Assembly (NCBI RefSeq): GCF_047495875.1
Contig: NC_092459.1
Span: 9,490,965-9,554,964, forward strand
DNA: 64,000 nt
Origin: Pithys albifrons albifrons
Taxonomy: Eukaryota > Chordata > Aves > Passeriformes > Thamnophilidae
Reading direction: 5' to 3'
This document shows, in pieces, positions 12,411 through 25,800 of the stretch. Each line of letters starts with the position of its first letter. The first letter of the stretch is position 1. Under the pieces are notes generated by a model, which was not told the origin of the DNA, made no database searches, and worked only from the letters and a program-made list of their open reading frames with translations. The translations under genes and the position numbers were made by a program.

Positions 12411-13005
12411 TGTGGTAGTTTTGGCCCTAGTTTTAGCTAGGCCTAGATTAGGCCTTAATTTTAGTAGGCCTCAGTTTAGTAGGCCCAGATAGTGTTACAT
12501 AGATTAGAGGGGACAAGTATCGTCTGACTTAAGCAACCAAAGAGATATTTCACATGATCTGATGTCAAAGCAAGTATACAAATAGGTGTAGTAGATGCCT
12601 AGGGTAGTTTTCCTTCATGGCCAGATCCTGAGTGGACCTGCTATCACTGTGCTGGGAGTGATAGGCCTTACCACTACTTGCAGCTTGTTTCCATTCCAGA
12701 AGTAAACACTTTTTATTGTTATTCTTTCTCCTCTCTTGCCGGCTGTCTCTTGGGAGGTGTCTTTTGGAGTGTTTTGTGGCTGGGGTGGTAGACTAGGTGT
12801 GAAGTTATTGTTGTTTCTTTTTACCTTTGTGTATGTGTGTTATATTGTAGTCTGCTTTTAATATTCCCTTTTTCATGTAAATATATAACCCGGTTTCTGT
12901 TTCAAGTTTAAGTTTTAGCTTTTTTCTCCCTTTTCTCAGCAGGGGGAGGGAGCTTTGTTGCTTTGATTTGTACTTGGCATGTTGCTAATGTTTCAAAGCA
13001 AAACA
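12411..13005 (+). mobile_element. Solo LTR nested in CR1
   Basis: A 595-bp segment beginning TGTGGTAG and ending CAAAACA. It is flanked by a perfect 5-bp duplication GAGCT at 12,406-12,410 and 13,006-13,010, and the host CR1 reads straight across once one copy is removed. That fixes both ends to the base. It carries an imperfect run of 'aggcctagattaggcc'-type words near the 5' end and a TATA-like ATATATAACC near 12,882. No internal retroviral sequence is present. TG...CA ends and a 5-bp duplication fit an ERVL-type LTR; its sequence is only loosely like the 47.7-kb family. Confidence 0.92.
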
Positions 13006-13540
13006 GAGCTCAAGGCCCAGGATGGAGCCCTGTGGAAACCCACTAGAGACAGGTCACCGGTCTGATGTCACCTCATTCACTGTCACCCTCTGTGCTTGAC
13101 CTGTAAGCCAGTTGTTCACCCACTTCATGATGTGTTTATTCAGCTGTGTGCTGGACACTTTGTCCAGAAGGATCCTGTGAGAGACAGTATCAAAAGTTTA
13201 CTGAATTCCAAAAAGATGACATCAACTAGCTTTGCTTGATCAACTATTTGTCTTACTTTGTCATAAAAGAAAATCTGGTTTGATAAGCAGGACCTTCCCC
13301 TGATGGAGCCATGGTGGCTATGACCAGTGACTGTTGCCTTTCAGGTGTTTTTCAATACTTCTTTGAATCTTCTCCATAACTTTATCAGGCACTGAAGTGA
13401 GACAGACAAGCCTCTCTTTTCTGGGGTCCTCCTTCATGCTCTTCTTGAAAATAGGGACAACATTCACCAGCTTTCAGTCATCTGGGACCTCTCCCAATCT
13501 GTCTTCTAATGCCTTGTTCTTAGTGAGGAAAATATTCATC
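13006..13540 (-). mobile_element. CR1 LINE, 5' half of the interrupted copy
   Basis: Continuation of the CR1 at 11,655-12,410. On + it shows 'ggatggagccctgtgg', 'gtaagccagttgttcaccca', 'ccagaaggatcctgtgagag', 'gatgacatcaactagctt', 'cctgatggagccatggtggc' and 'tcatctgggacctctccc', all antisense CR1 reverse transcriptase. Coding capacity is lost through frameshifts. It fades out near 13,540, the probable 5' truncation point. Confidence 0.88.
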
Positions 13541-15445
13541 CTAGGATGTTATTCCTTAGTCATCCCTTTATAGATTTTTTTCTGCATTTTTTATTGCTTC
13601 TTGAGTTTTCACATCTCCAAACAGTAATAACCCACTGTGTCAATGGAAGGAAATAAAAAGTCACTCTGAAATTTGTGTTCTTTTTATGTTTTGTTGGACT
13701 TCACTATTCAGATTTTTTTTCTAAATATATTTCAGCTCTGAAAGAAACTTAATAGCACTTCTGCTAAGGAATTTTTGCTTATTGCCATATCCCAGCTGGT
13801 ATTCTATTCAAATTCTTCATCTATGAGAATGTGCTACTGCAAATATACTTTCCTCAAGACCTGTATGTAAAAATATTTGACATTCTCATTTCATTGTCTT
13901 GACCCTTTGTGCTTCAGTATGTTCAGTGTAAGGCTGCTGACTTTTGTGTCCATCTCTGCTTCATCTCTCTTGTTACTAACACTTGCTTTCTACTTCAAGC
14001 TTTCATCCTAGGCACCACAGTGAATTGGCAAAAGAACCCTACAAAATAGCTCCACCCCTGTAGCTGGGAATAAATAGTGCTCAAAAGACCAGCTAAGCAG
14101 CTGTCAGGTCTTGACTGTTGCTTTTTATGCTATTTACAAATTGTCCCTCATGTTCTGCTCCTAATCTGTTGTCTATTTGTTGGGTATGTATGCTAAATGT
14201 CAGGCCTTGGGATCAAGGACCACTTTTCGTTATGTGCAGAAGAGAGTATGAGTGAGAATGTGTGTTGCAAGTAAGCAGCACCTTGATGTGAATGTGGGCA
14301 GTAGAGCCTTAGCTCCTCCTGTTAGCAAAGCTGCTGCTGTGTTGCTGATTTACACACACTCAGATCCCACACTGCTGGCTTTGGAAGCAGTCCATCCTCA
14401 AGTGTTTGTTTTGTTTAAAGACAGAATCTAAAGCTGAGCTCAGTGCAGCTAAAAACTATTTTATGACCCCATTTATTGCCTTTAAAAGACCAGAACAGGA
14501 GCATAAGTACCATTTCTGTGCTCTTTTCATAGGGAAAAAGAAAAGCTCATTTGTTCTGAAAAAATGCAGCTCCGATGTTTTGTTTTCAGCCCACTAGATG
14601 AGGATGCACTTCATCAGGAGCTGCCAGTTCACAGGCTCTGATAGGGGTTCTCTCTTAGGTTTACTAACTCGAAGAACTACATGCAGTGTTTTCTGTAAAA
14701 TATTAAAAAAATCCTATACCCTTGGACATCTATAGGAAGATGAATCACAATTTATATTTCACACTTCCCTTGTTCTTAAGATCTTGTGCAGCTGGTTTGT
14801 TAATGAGCCCTTTTAATATCCCATATTATAGTAGTTAAAGTTTTTTTAGCAGAACTTATGTATGGACAAATATGAGGCTCATCTACATAGTATAGATGAT
14901 GCACATAACAGAAAACTTATTCACTGCTGGGCTAGCAAATTAAACAATGAGAAGTTAGTAATTTTTTTCCAATAGCTCATTGGTTGGTTTTGTTTTTTAT
15001 TTTTTCCAGTGGCAATTTTTAAGGATCAAAGATATCTAAGTGTACAATAAAATATTAAGTCTTTTACAATCTGCTGTTTCAAGATTCATAAATATCACAA
15101 TGAAAGTCAAGAAAAGCTAACAGATTAAAAAAATGGATATAGAGAACAGAAAAATAAAAAATATTATCTTTACCCATTTAAACTAAGTTTTAGAACAAAT
15201 ATTGTCTTATTAGGCTCATCAGGATTTATTCTACTATTTCCTTTAATGAATACATGGACTATATCAGAATCTCTATCTTGATTTTTTTCCTTTTCAGAAA
15301 AGGAAGAGATCACATAACTGAGAGGGGAAAAAACCTGTTGAAGGAACAATTTGGGAGAATTTACCATTCACTGTAAGATGCAGGTAAATATATTCCACAT
15401 TGCTGTATTCACCCTTTGACAGGAAGAATTCCGTGGTAGCAAGGA

Positions 15446-15489
15446 TTGGCTTTGAAAGAAGCTTCATTTGGCTTTGAAAGAAGCTTCAT
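15446..15489. repeat. Perfect 22-bp tandem duplication
   Basis: The 22-mer from 15,446 to 15,467 (TTGGCTTTGAAAG...CTTCAT) is repeated exactly at 15,468-15,489. Exact identity suggests a recent slippage or duplication. Confidence 0.9.
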
Positions 15490-18400
15490 GGATGCATTGT
15501 AATTTGTAAACCACCATAAATGACTGACTGTGTTAAGGTATCAGCCACCTTTCAGTGTTCATATGTGCCTGTCATGAAGACCTCCAGGATGTGATCTGAG
15601 GAAGGCAATGTTTTCATGTCATATTTGGAAGAAATTGTCATTTTTAGAAGTTCCTCCCCACTAAGATGCTGGGAAGCAGATTGTGATGGATTGAACCAGA
15701 TTAAAGTAATTTCTTCACTTGGTTCAGACTAGGGGTTTGAACCGGGGGTTCTTGTGCTGCCTGGAACAGTCCAGAGACAAGGAACAATAAGTATCAATCC
15801 TTACTCCCCTAAAAATAAAATTGCTTTGAACCTTCAAAATTCTAATGCTCTCTGTTCCTAATGCCAATTGTCTTCAATTCCACTTTTTTCTTTTTTTTTT
15901 AATTTGCTCCATTTTCCTACTCAGTTTCTTACTGTATTTAATACTGTTTTAAATATCCTCTGTCTTGCCACCACTGCTCTGCAAGATCCTGCTGTGCAAA
16001 TTGGCACTTTAAGTGGAGGCACTTCATATAAGCAACTAACAACCACTCCTGGGGACATACTTAGAGGAACAATTGTACTAAACTGTACCTCTTGCTTTGA
16101 AAAAACAAAATAGATTGAACAGAAAAAACTCAAGCAAGCAGGAGATTATGATTCAAATTTCATATAGAGTATGAAACTATGTAAAGCCTTCAAGACATGT
16201 AAAACTGCAAAAGGCTTTTCACAATTGAAGGGAAAGATTAAATCTCCACTTGGGAACCAGGACTCAAAGTCAGTGAAGCCCCAGAGTGTCATTAAAATTT
16301 TGCAGCTCATAAGATGTCTGCCTTGTTGTCATAAATCTGTTCTGTACTCACTGAATTATTATCCTGGTCTATTTTGGGGTGGCCCTTAAAGTCAACTTAT
16401 TTTTTTATATTTTTATGCCTTTATCCCTCAGGATAGACAACAAAACTATTATGTAATTTATTATTACTCACAGTTGCCTGGGATCTTTTGGACAAAACTG
16501 TTTTTCCTTGGAAAAGATGAGTTTGACACACTTCAGACTGAAGTTTTTTTCAGAAAGATTTTAAATTTAATTTCCATTAAATCCAGATTCTTGGGGACAG
16601 TTTATTTTTTAAGGTCAAAATGAGGAAGTATCTTGTAGGTCAGTAAATGGGATCATTGCCCAAAATGTTAACTGGTTGATGATCAAATCCATAATTTGAA
16701 ATCAATACTGAATTAATTGTTACGTTGTGATGGCTCAATGCCCGATTTTGTTGTTTTGTGGTTTTCTCTGGTTTTTGGTGGTTTTTGTTTTGTTTTGTTT
16801 TTCTCTGAATACACTTAAATTTTCCCTACTGTGGAATGAGATGGTATTCTCTGCATACAGCTCAGAAATGAGAGTGCTTTACTAATCTAATTCCATTCTC
16901 TCATTTTGTCTAGTGATTTCTAAATGGAAAATGCACACACTATCCCCACAGCAGAAGCACATTTATGGACAGGCTGCCAGGGAAGACAGTCATTTATTGC
17001 TGGACTAAAGGAAGATCCCCATTACTGTCAGGTGTTCTTAAGTGCTCCATCCCCTTTTTCCCTTCTTACTTGGCCTTTTGAACCCGTAGTAGAAGAAACT
17101 AGCACTTCACAGCTTCAATCATTGCCTTAAGATAGGCAGAGTATGGCCACTGTTTTCTTTAGGTTTTATGGATACAGGAATTGCTACTTCTTTTTAACTA
17201 TTTGAATTTGTGTACATTGAGTCCAAGCATAATGCTATTGAACTGTCAAGTTTTTATTATCCTTGAGGTTAATTCACTTATCTAATTAAACCCATCTAGA
17301 CAGGATGAAAATCAGATTTACCTCCTCTGAAGTAAAATCCTGGTTCCCTTGAAACCTGTGGAAAAAGCTTTTACAGACTTCAGCAGAGCTATGATTTCAC
17401 ATGTAATTTAGAAAGTCCTATTTTAAAAATACATATTAGTTTTGGAGGCAGGGGGGGAATGGGGTACAGACAAGTAGGAAATTTTCCTGAACAGAGTTAT
17501 TATCTAGGAGCCAAATCAACAAAATGGAAAACAGTTACTGTTCTTGATACTTTTATATTTTAATATAAATATTATAATATATAACATGAAAATAAATTTG
17601 TTTTCTACCCTAGATTTTTCAAAGAAATAGAACAAATATTTTTTCCCTACAGCTTTGTATTCCAATTAGTCATCAATTGACAATCTGTTTACAATGTTTT
17701 CTGCCAATATGAATATTTAGTTCATATCATTTTTCTATTTCATTTCAAGTATAAAAAATAAGGAAAAATACAGCAATAAAAACATATTAAGGGAGAAAAG
17801 AGAGTCTCATACTAATTATGAGCAATTCCTAGCAATATAGCAGAGTCTTTGATTCATGTGGCTGAAGGTAAGGAATAATTTCAATATTTCTTGTAGTATT
17901 ATGAGGTTGATGAATGACCTGTTTTGCTGTTGCAATTTTAGTGATTGCACAGAGCTGGAGTAAAATCTGTTCCTCTGAATCACTCTGAAGATGAAGGCAT
18001 GAAGAGCTGTGGCCATTTTGACATCACAGAAGAAATACTGTTTTACCCTTCATTTATAAGCAAGAACTCAAACTCATTTTTGTTCAGACACTCATTTTCT
18101 GTCTAAACTAACTCAAGATTCTACACAGCTTTCAAAATTAATATCTGTGTAGTACAGAGTAGGTAGGGAAAGTAGCTAATTTGCATATTTTTACTTTATT
18201 TGACAAAGGCTAATAGTACTTCATTATATCTTGGAGATTGCCTTTCAAAGGAGGGGAAACAGAATTTATTTAAGCCATATTGTTTTATGCTGAATTGCTG
18301 CTTATTTTTAAAGTTTATTGTTATGAAATTGAAAAATAGAATAAAAATATGCTCTTTATTTTTAATAATATAAATGCATTTATTAGGATAGAAATTTAGA

Positions 18401-20546
18401 AGGGAAATAAAATGGCTTAAAAATGAAGTAATTATAAAAGTTTTAAGTTATTTTCTAGTATTTAACTGACATAAATATGTCTCAGAGAAAAAAGTGCAGC
18501 TGGAGTAAAACAAAAAAAATAAGCATGGCCCCAATGATTTGTGAGAGTGACACTAAAAAAATTGATTAAAAAAACCCAACTTAGACAATATTTCAAGTTA
18601 TATTGTATATTATGTTAAGATTAAAATCTTTGATTTCAGAAGAAAGATGAAATAAATTATGTTCTAAAAATGATGATGCAAGTACAAATATTCACTAAAA
18701 GTAATTCTGAAATTTCATCTCAAAACTGTCCTAACAAAAGTGAATAAAACTCCAAACAAATGAGAATGACTCCCTTTGAGGTTCTAAAATATTTATCTTA
18801 GAAGGTTTCAAAGTTGCTACCAATCAAAAAAAAAACAACAACAACAAAAAAAAACCCTCAAAAATGAGGGTCTTGGAACTGGGGTGACTTTTGAAGTAGA
18901 TGGGGGAACATTGAGGACAAAGACTGATTTAACATTATTGATTGCAGGATGGGATGTGCTCCAAGCCAGCTCCATCAGCTGGCTGCTGTATTGTTAATAT
19001 GTGCACAATGTATGCAACTTTAAATATTTATTGCATTTGGAGGATACTGGGTAAGTTGCTGATAGTCCATAATATGTCAAAATATGGACACATGATTTTC
19101 CTCTGTGATGAGTGTTTGTACAATGTAATTTCTAATTACAGTTTTCCACCTCCTTACCATGTTCTGTAGTTTAGGAGCAGCATATGTGAGCCAATTAGAA
19201 TCAGTACATCTTTAAGAGAGGATTAAAAGGGTCATAGGTATCCTTTCCTGATGTAAAGGTTCATTGAGAAATGCCAAGCTTGTTAAAAAGCAAAGGGGAA
19301 TTATTGTGCATTAATCATGTCTAATCATTTCTTGAAAACTCTTGTGAATGTCAGGAGCCCTTGGTATCCTGTTAATTCACAGAGCTGTCTGTCGTTATGT
19401 TGAACACTTAGAAACCTGCGTGACAGAGTAGGGTGGTCCAGAGGGCAGGAGCTCTGTTCCTCAATGGACTGAGAGGTGACTCACAAAGCTCTGGTGTCAC
19501 TCCACTGCCATTCACCAGGGCTGGGCCAAAGATCAAGACCGATGAACCTCTGACTGCCTCTAAACTCACTGAAACTCCTGAAGTGAGGGGTGACCATGAG
19601 TGGAGAAGAGACCAATAAGGAATTTAGGAATTTAGTCACACTGGTACTGTGCAGTGCCTTGCAAATACAATGAGCCCTTTTAATTTTTGTTGTTGCAGTT
19701 CTAGGAAGCAATAGTAGCCCAAGAGCTGGTACCCAAAGAGCACTGTTGAGCTTGCTTGTGGAGTGGAAAAGGGGCAGCCTAATCAGGAGTCTGTGATCTG
19801 TGTTCCAGGGACTCCTCACTAAGATACGCTCCTCTTGTCTCTTCCAAAGTCTGCTAATGAGTTGAAATTGATTGTATGGGCCCGAGATTAAGCCATAAAC
19901 TTGAGGCAATCTGAAAGCACTGACTTGACATGTTGCTGATATTTAAAACCTTGTTTTTCACAATAAAATATGTCATAAGTCTCTTGGCTTTGTTGTTGCA
20001 ATGAGCTTGGATGACTGGATGCTACAGACTCTTTCAAAATCAAGTAACTGAAAGAAAGTTCAAGTTGTGTACTCTGGTTTTATTTCTTTTCATCCTAAAT
20101 TTTAATTTCTTTTAAAAAAGTGCATCTGAACAGTTCTATTAACTTAAAAGGTATGAATGCTTACTGGATAAATTGCAGATGAAGGCAAAATGAAAATCAA
20201 GAGAAAGAATCACAAAGAAATAAAATGATGGAATTTCCCAGTCAGAACAAATAGAAAAGGAAGAATGAGTGTCATTTTCTTCTGTAGCCAGGGAAAAAAA
20301 TATAATTGAGTAGGATTTTTTTTCATGCTTAAAAAAATAGATCTTTGTGCTTTTACATTTATTCCCAGTATCTGTTTTCTATTGCAGGCAGTGTTACCAG
20401 GTACTACAACTGCAAATACAGGGACTGCAATGCCTGTTGTACCCTATTCTCCTGGTCAGGTGGTGGGGAAGCTTCTATTTTTCCTGCAGGCATGCAGGGA
20501 TTTTGTCTAGCCTCAGGAAAAAAAAACCCAAACAAATGTAAGCATA

Positions 20547-20575
20547 AATAGATAGATAGACAGACAGATAGATAT
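20547..20575. repeat. Short GATA/GACA microsatellite
   Basis: About seven 4-bp units of mixed ATAG and ACAG type. Confidence 0.8.
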
Positions 20576-22256
20576 GTACCTTAGGCATATCTACATGTCT
20601 ATTAATACATATGTAAATAAAATCAGATAGCTGACAAGGTAACTGTGGAAGGATTTCTTTTAGCTGTCGAATTTTTTGTTATTTGAGTTCTAAATGCTCC
20701 TAGAAGTTCAGCTTCCTTGTTAGCTATTTCATTTCAAGAAAATTATGCTTTTTCTAAAGAATATGTAATATATGCTACTGAGGAAAAGTCCCACTGAAAT
20801 AATTTTTTTTTGTAGTTCAATTGCAAACAGAGAGGATCCAGTATCAGTCAAGTTAAGTGCAAACTGGTAAACTATAGCAGAGCATGATGAATTTTTTTCT
20901 GTAGATGGAAATCGTTGCTGGATAATAATAATTATTAATAGATTTGAGTTTAACAGCTCTATCAAGGCACTATCAATCCACTCAATTCCTCTCCTGGGTG
21001 ATGTGTAAATACTGGTGGCAGATTGTGGCTCAGAAAAAAGACAGAAAGCAGTTAATAACAAAAGACACAGCAGCAGCATTCTAGCACAAAGATTCAAACT
21101 GAATATATGTCAGCTTCGGGTTCTTGGCCAATTCTTATTTCTTATTCACTGAGTTTGGAATTTGAATATAGCAAGTGCCAGCTAAAATGCTAGAGAATAT
21201 AAACATCTTCAACAGAGGCCTGAATGTGGGTCTAAACTCTCTGGAACATGAGTGGGAGGAGATAATCACCTAAAAATGTCATAGGTGGCAGCCAACACAA
21301 TTGATTAGGGCTAGAAGACTTCTATGAGGAAGAGACAATGGTAAAAGGTCATAGCTGTTGTTAAACAGACTTTTTCCTCTCTTTTAGACATCCTGACCCT
21401 GATTTCCAAACTCCTACATTTCCAGTGAGTGGAAAAGGACCTAATGCTGTTTGCCATTATCTCTGCAGCTAGTTCTCAGCTGCACAGGGTTAAGGCACGT
21501 GTTCATATAAGAACATGTAATTAATACCACAATATCTGACAGGACAGCTCAGGAACTGCACATTTTCTTTTTGTTATTTCTATCTCAAAAGCCATTGATC
21601 ATCAGCTCTCTCTATTCAGCTTATTTGTTTATGTTTAAATAAACAAGAGATTTTCAAAAGCTCCTGCTTTTCACTTTAGGTTATATAAACATTTTAGACA
21701 TTTGTTTTAAGGAGATTTGTACATTAGGAATCTAAAATTTAAGCGTGTCCTGGATTCACAGAAATTTTACCTTCTCCAGAATAGGAAAGAGCTGATCAGA
21801 TTTTACAAGAGGAACAGTTTTAGCCATGTGAATAGGCCAAAAAGGCAGTTTTGCAATGTCTTGAATAGCTGGACAAAGCTGGCATTTTTAGCACTTATTT
21901 CAAAGACCTCTCTAAATCTCTGCACTTCGTGCCAGTTGCAGACATAACTGAGCAAAACTGAACAGAGCTGGAAATTATTTCAGTGATGACAATTGCCTTA
22001 CAATCAAAGCAGTCTTCCTTCAGTTACTTAAATGCCTGCTCCAATTTTAAATTTCTGTGGGGATTAAAGCAAATCTTAGGTTTACAATGTGATTCTACCT
22101 AGAACCCTCCATTTTGGTTGTTTCTCTTCCATAGTACTTTTTTCCACAGTACTTCTCTTCCATTTTACTTTTTGCATTTTGTACTGGATCTTTCTCCCAG
22201 TCTGTTTGTCAGAAGTCAGTAATCATTTTCTCATATGCTGAACTTGAATTACAGAT

Positions 22257-22885
22257 TGTCCTAGTTCAGCAGGAGGGACCAGCTAACCCTGTGTGGGGGT
22301 GATCAAAGATGTGTATTCTACCCCCTCTATTCATTCCCCAAGGACAATGGGCCATTAGCAGCAGCTGCCCAAGGAGCCATTATCACCTTCACACCCAGCC
22401 TGAGGGGGCGGAGCTGCTAAGGGGCCATCAACAGCTCAACACCCCCTGGCTCCCAGAGTTAATCACCCATTGTGTGAGTCCCCGCCCAGGGGGAGGGACT
22501 GAGAGCTCCCTGAGGGTACATAAGTGGTGGGTAAGAAGACCTTGGGAACTTCTCGTCGGATCCAGAGCAGCAGCAGGACCTCGACAGGAGGAGATCACCG
22601 CTCTCGCCCAGACCACAGCCCTTGCCTGCACCAACAGGTTTTTCTTTTCCTTTTGCTCTGGACTTGGGGGAACCACAGGGGTCTCAGCACAAGGGCAAAC
22701 AAACCCCCTTGGGTTTGTGCCCCAGGACACTGGGTTATACTGCTGGGGTTTTGTGAGTTGAAAGCAATTTCCCTTGTGTGTCAGTGTTGTTATTGTAATA
22801 TTGTTATTAGATTTTAGCTCTGACTTATAATCTCTCTCTCGTGGTGAGTTCATTTCCCCTGCTGGTTCGCCTTTAAACCAGCACA
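22257..22885 (+). mobile_element. Solo LTR, ERVL-like (copy 2 of a family)
   Basis: Starts TGTCCTAG and ends CCAGCACA, with a perfect 5-bp target duplication CAGAT at 22,252-22,256 and 22,886-22,890, so both ends are exact. It is homologous to 8,363-9,086 but better preserved: CCCGCCC-type GC box, a TATA-like 'gtacataagtgg' near 22,516, then GGATCC, the C-rich leader and a T-rich U5. The last 25 bp can form a hairpin. No internal sequence remains. The 150-codon open frame through it (22,309-22,761, +) has no ATG start and no retroviral domain. The minus-strand frame at 22,428-22,886 is likewise LTR sequence. Confidence 0.93.
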
Positions 22886-25800
22886 CAGATGACCAGAACT
22901 GACTCTTATCAGTGGTCTTTATGCGAGTTCATTCCTTCACAAAGCCCACATATAAGCCATAGGCAACATGTTCCCCAACCCACTAATTCTGCAACATTCA
23001 ACATCCATGAGTATAAGAAAGCAACACAGAATTAACTCAAGAGATAAGCAAAATACTTGTTTTCTCTTTCTAAAACTTTGCAAAGTAAAAGTTTTAAGAA
23101 TGAAGATATTTCAAAAGTGTCTTGGAATAGTATTTCAGAGGAAAGATGTTACTTTTACAGTCATGAGTTCCACACACTGTATCACTCTGAATGACTTGCA
23201 CAGCATCTGCTGTCCTGGCAGAGGCTGCGAATCAGATGCTTTCAGTCAATCATATGCTGATAGAAAAACCCACACCTGCAGAAAGGCATTCATGATTTCA
23301 GTAGGTGAACCACAGGAACACTAAAAGAGGTGTTGAACTCTACGGAGGTATTAACAGAGTATAGTTATCAACTGGAGCTGAACCAAGTCTCTATATTCCT
23401 AAAAATGCAGCTTGACAATTTTTTCTTTATTTTAGCTAATTTCAGGATGGCAGTGGGAGTTTCTTACAGTCAAATAAGAAAAAAAAAATAATAATAAATC
23501 CCCATATTAAAGAGCAAAGTACTTTTAAATAATGAAAGCAAGTTACCTCTTCTGCTCAAAGACTTAATTTAACTGGATTCAGAATGTAATATAATGATCG
23601 ATATTAAAGAACTCCAAAAAGTTCTCTTTTTTGGATACTGTGAAACAAATTACAGGAAATTGAAACAAAAGGCATTTTCCTGATAAGAAAAAATTACAGC
23701 AATATCCAAACAGATTTTGCATTCATGAATACGATTAATTTCGAGAATTTGAATCAGTATGTCCTAGAGATGTTCGGGTTTATGTCTGATATTGGGCATT
23801 TCACAGTTTTACTGTTGCAGACATTAAATTTTCTGCACATACAATTTGCACAGTCACTTTTAGGTTATATACATTTTATTGCAAATGTACAGTAAAAATT
23901 CACTTTTTGCAGAGAATCACCTATGGTCATAACTTGTATTCTTCTAATAGTTTTAACTTCTTGCTTATATTCTTGTATCAATAGTGATGTATTTTGTAGG
24001 ACTCAACTTTAACAAGAGTTGATAGTATTAGCTATAAAAATTTTGAGAATTCCCTCTTATTCTGGCAAAAAATATAGGTCCAGATTCTGAAGCCTTTGCT
24101 CATTTTACAATATAACTGACCCCTTTTGACTACTCTCAGAAAACCTGAAGTACTAAAGATTAAGGTATAAACCCAAATTGCTTCCATTTTCTGACAAAAC
24201 ACTGTGAAAGATGAGGCATAGTCTAATTTCCACCAGTACTATAACTTTACATTGTATTTTTGTCTTAAATTTAGGATAAGAATACTATTGTGTGCTAGGG
24301 CTTCAACACTGTACTGAAATTTTGTCAGATTGACCAAGCAGCTCCCTCCTACATATCAGCATGATATGCCAAAATGTACTAAGATGCTGTTTTTAGCCCA
24401 ATGCTTCAAAATAATTTTCCATTCTTTCATGTTACACCTCAAAATCAGGACTTTGCAGTTAAAGTCCTTGCTTTTCCCTTGGAATTTCATTTCAGTTTTT
24501 TAAAATACTTTGCCATGTACCAGTCCCCTCAAAGAACTTCTTAATTTGTTTAATGACAGCCCAGCAATGGGCACAGTTGCAGTGCAGTTCAGAGCACTGA
24601 CTCACAACAGGGAAGTCCAGAACACATCACCAGAGGTGTTGTTCACAACCCATCCAAGGAAGGTGTAGAATACTGTGCTGCAAACACACAGTTTGTATTC
24701 AGTCCACTGTTACTTCCTAACTTGACTGACAGTGAAATTCCCACAATTACTCTGTTTTCCTTGCAACAGAGAGCAAGAAATTTTAGCCAGAAACTCTTCA
24801 GCCTAAGAAAAATAAGAGCTTCTGGCAAGACCCTTTTCACAAAATTCATCTTGCTTTAGCACTTGTTTCAAACCATTCTCTGCAATAACTCTACTTTTCA
24901 TGTTAATTGCAGCTTGCAGCTCATTATTTTCAGGGGTGTTAAAAAGAGATTTCTTTGATACAAAAGGGTCATTTTGAAGGAGGTGCCATCTTCTACACTC
25001 TCTGCTTCACTACTCGCAATTATTTCATTGTCATTTTAATTGGGTTTTATCCAGAGATAGAAAATTGGCTGCTGTTTGATCTATTGCTTGTTTGAGGTTA
25101 TTCTAGTGTTTAAGGTTCTCTAAAAATGGTTGAAAGCATCTAGAGATCAGGAGTGACACCCTGTTCTCTGTTGCTGCTCACAGCTGTGCAAAGCACAGGC
25201 AACATGTGCTCCCAGGTTTGAAGATCTCTTGTATCTTCTCCACCACAACAGCTGTCATTTCTCTCCAATTCACTAAACCTGTGCAGGACTGGATTTTGAC
25301 TCTCTCCAGCTGCCCAGATGAGGATATAAGGAGAAAAATCTTTTTACTTTGTTCAGTTGCCATCTACATTCTGTGTGCAGGATTACAGATGCTGAATGCT
25401 TCTGCTTTCCCAGTCTCCCATGAGTGGCATAACAGGGAAAATGGATGGGCATTTAGTATCAGCAAAGGGAACAAGTTAAGCATGAAGTAGTTCTTCAGCA
25501 AATCATTAGCCTTTTGGAACAACACAGCATCAGAGTAACTTTCTAGGAAAGGACTAGGACCATGAGTAGGCTCTTCTAAAGCAATCTACTTTCCCAGGGT
25601 ATACAGGAAAGATGAGTTTCTTCTTGTTGCTCTTTTCCAGCTCCTTTTATCTTTCATTTAAACTTTGCTGATTTTGAGGATTTTGCTTTCCCTTTCAGCC
25701 ACTCATTACAAGTAATAACGTTGTACTACAACAACATTATAATCATGAATTTTCTGACAGAGATAACTGCTTAGAACAGGACATTAGATTTTAAGGTTGA

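Larger units (their letters stand above)
13541..22256. other. Long stretch without recognised repeats or genes
   Basis: Nearly 9 kb of AT-rich DNA free of CR1 or LTR copies I can recognise. It contains a 22-bp tandem duplication (15,446), a short GATA/GACA microsatellite (20,547), homopolymer and AAC runs near 18,830, and a leader-like minus-strand open frame (20,729-21,079). The somewhat GC-richer part at 19,430-19,900 holds a 142-codon minus-strand frame that starts at TTG and has no known domain. I support no gene here. Confidence 0.5.

Noticed and set aside
11763..12418. Several overlapping 70-110 codon frames as genes
   Set aside because: They are sense and antisense translations of a decayed CR1 reverse transcriptase region.
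22309..22886. Overlapping 150-codon frames on both strands
   Set aside because: They lie entirely within a solo LTR whose ends and target duplication are exact.
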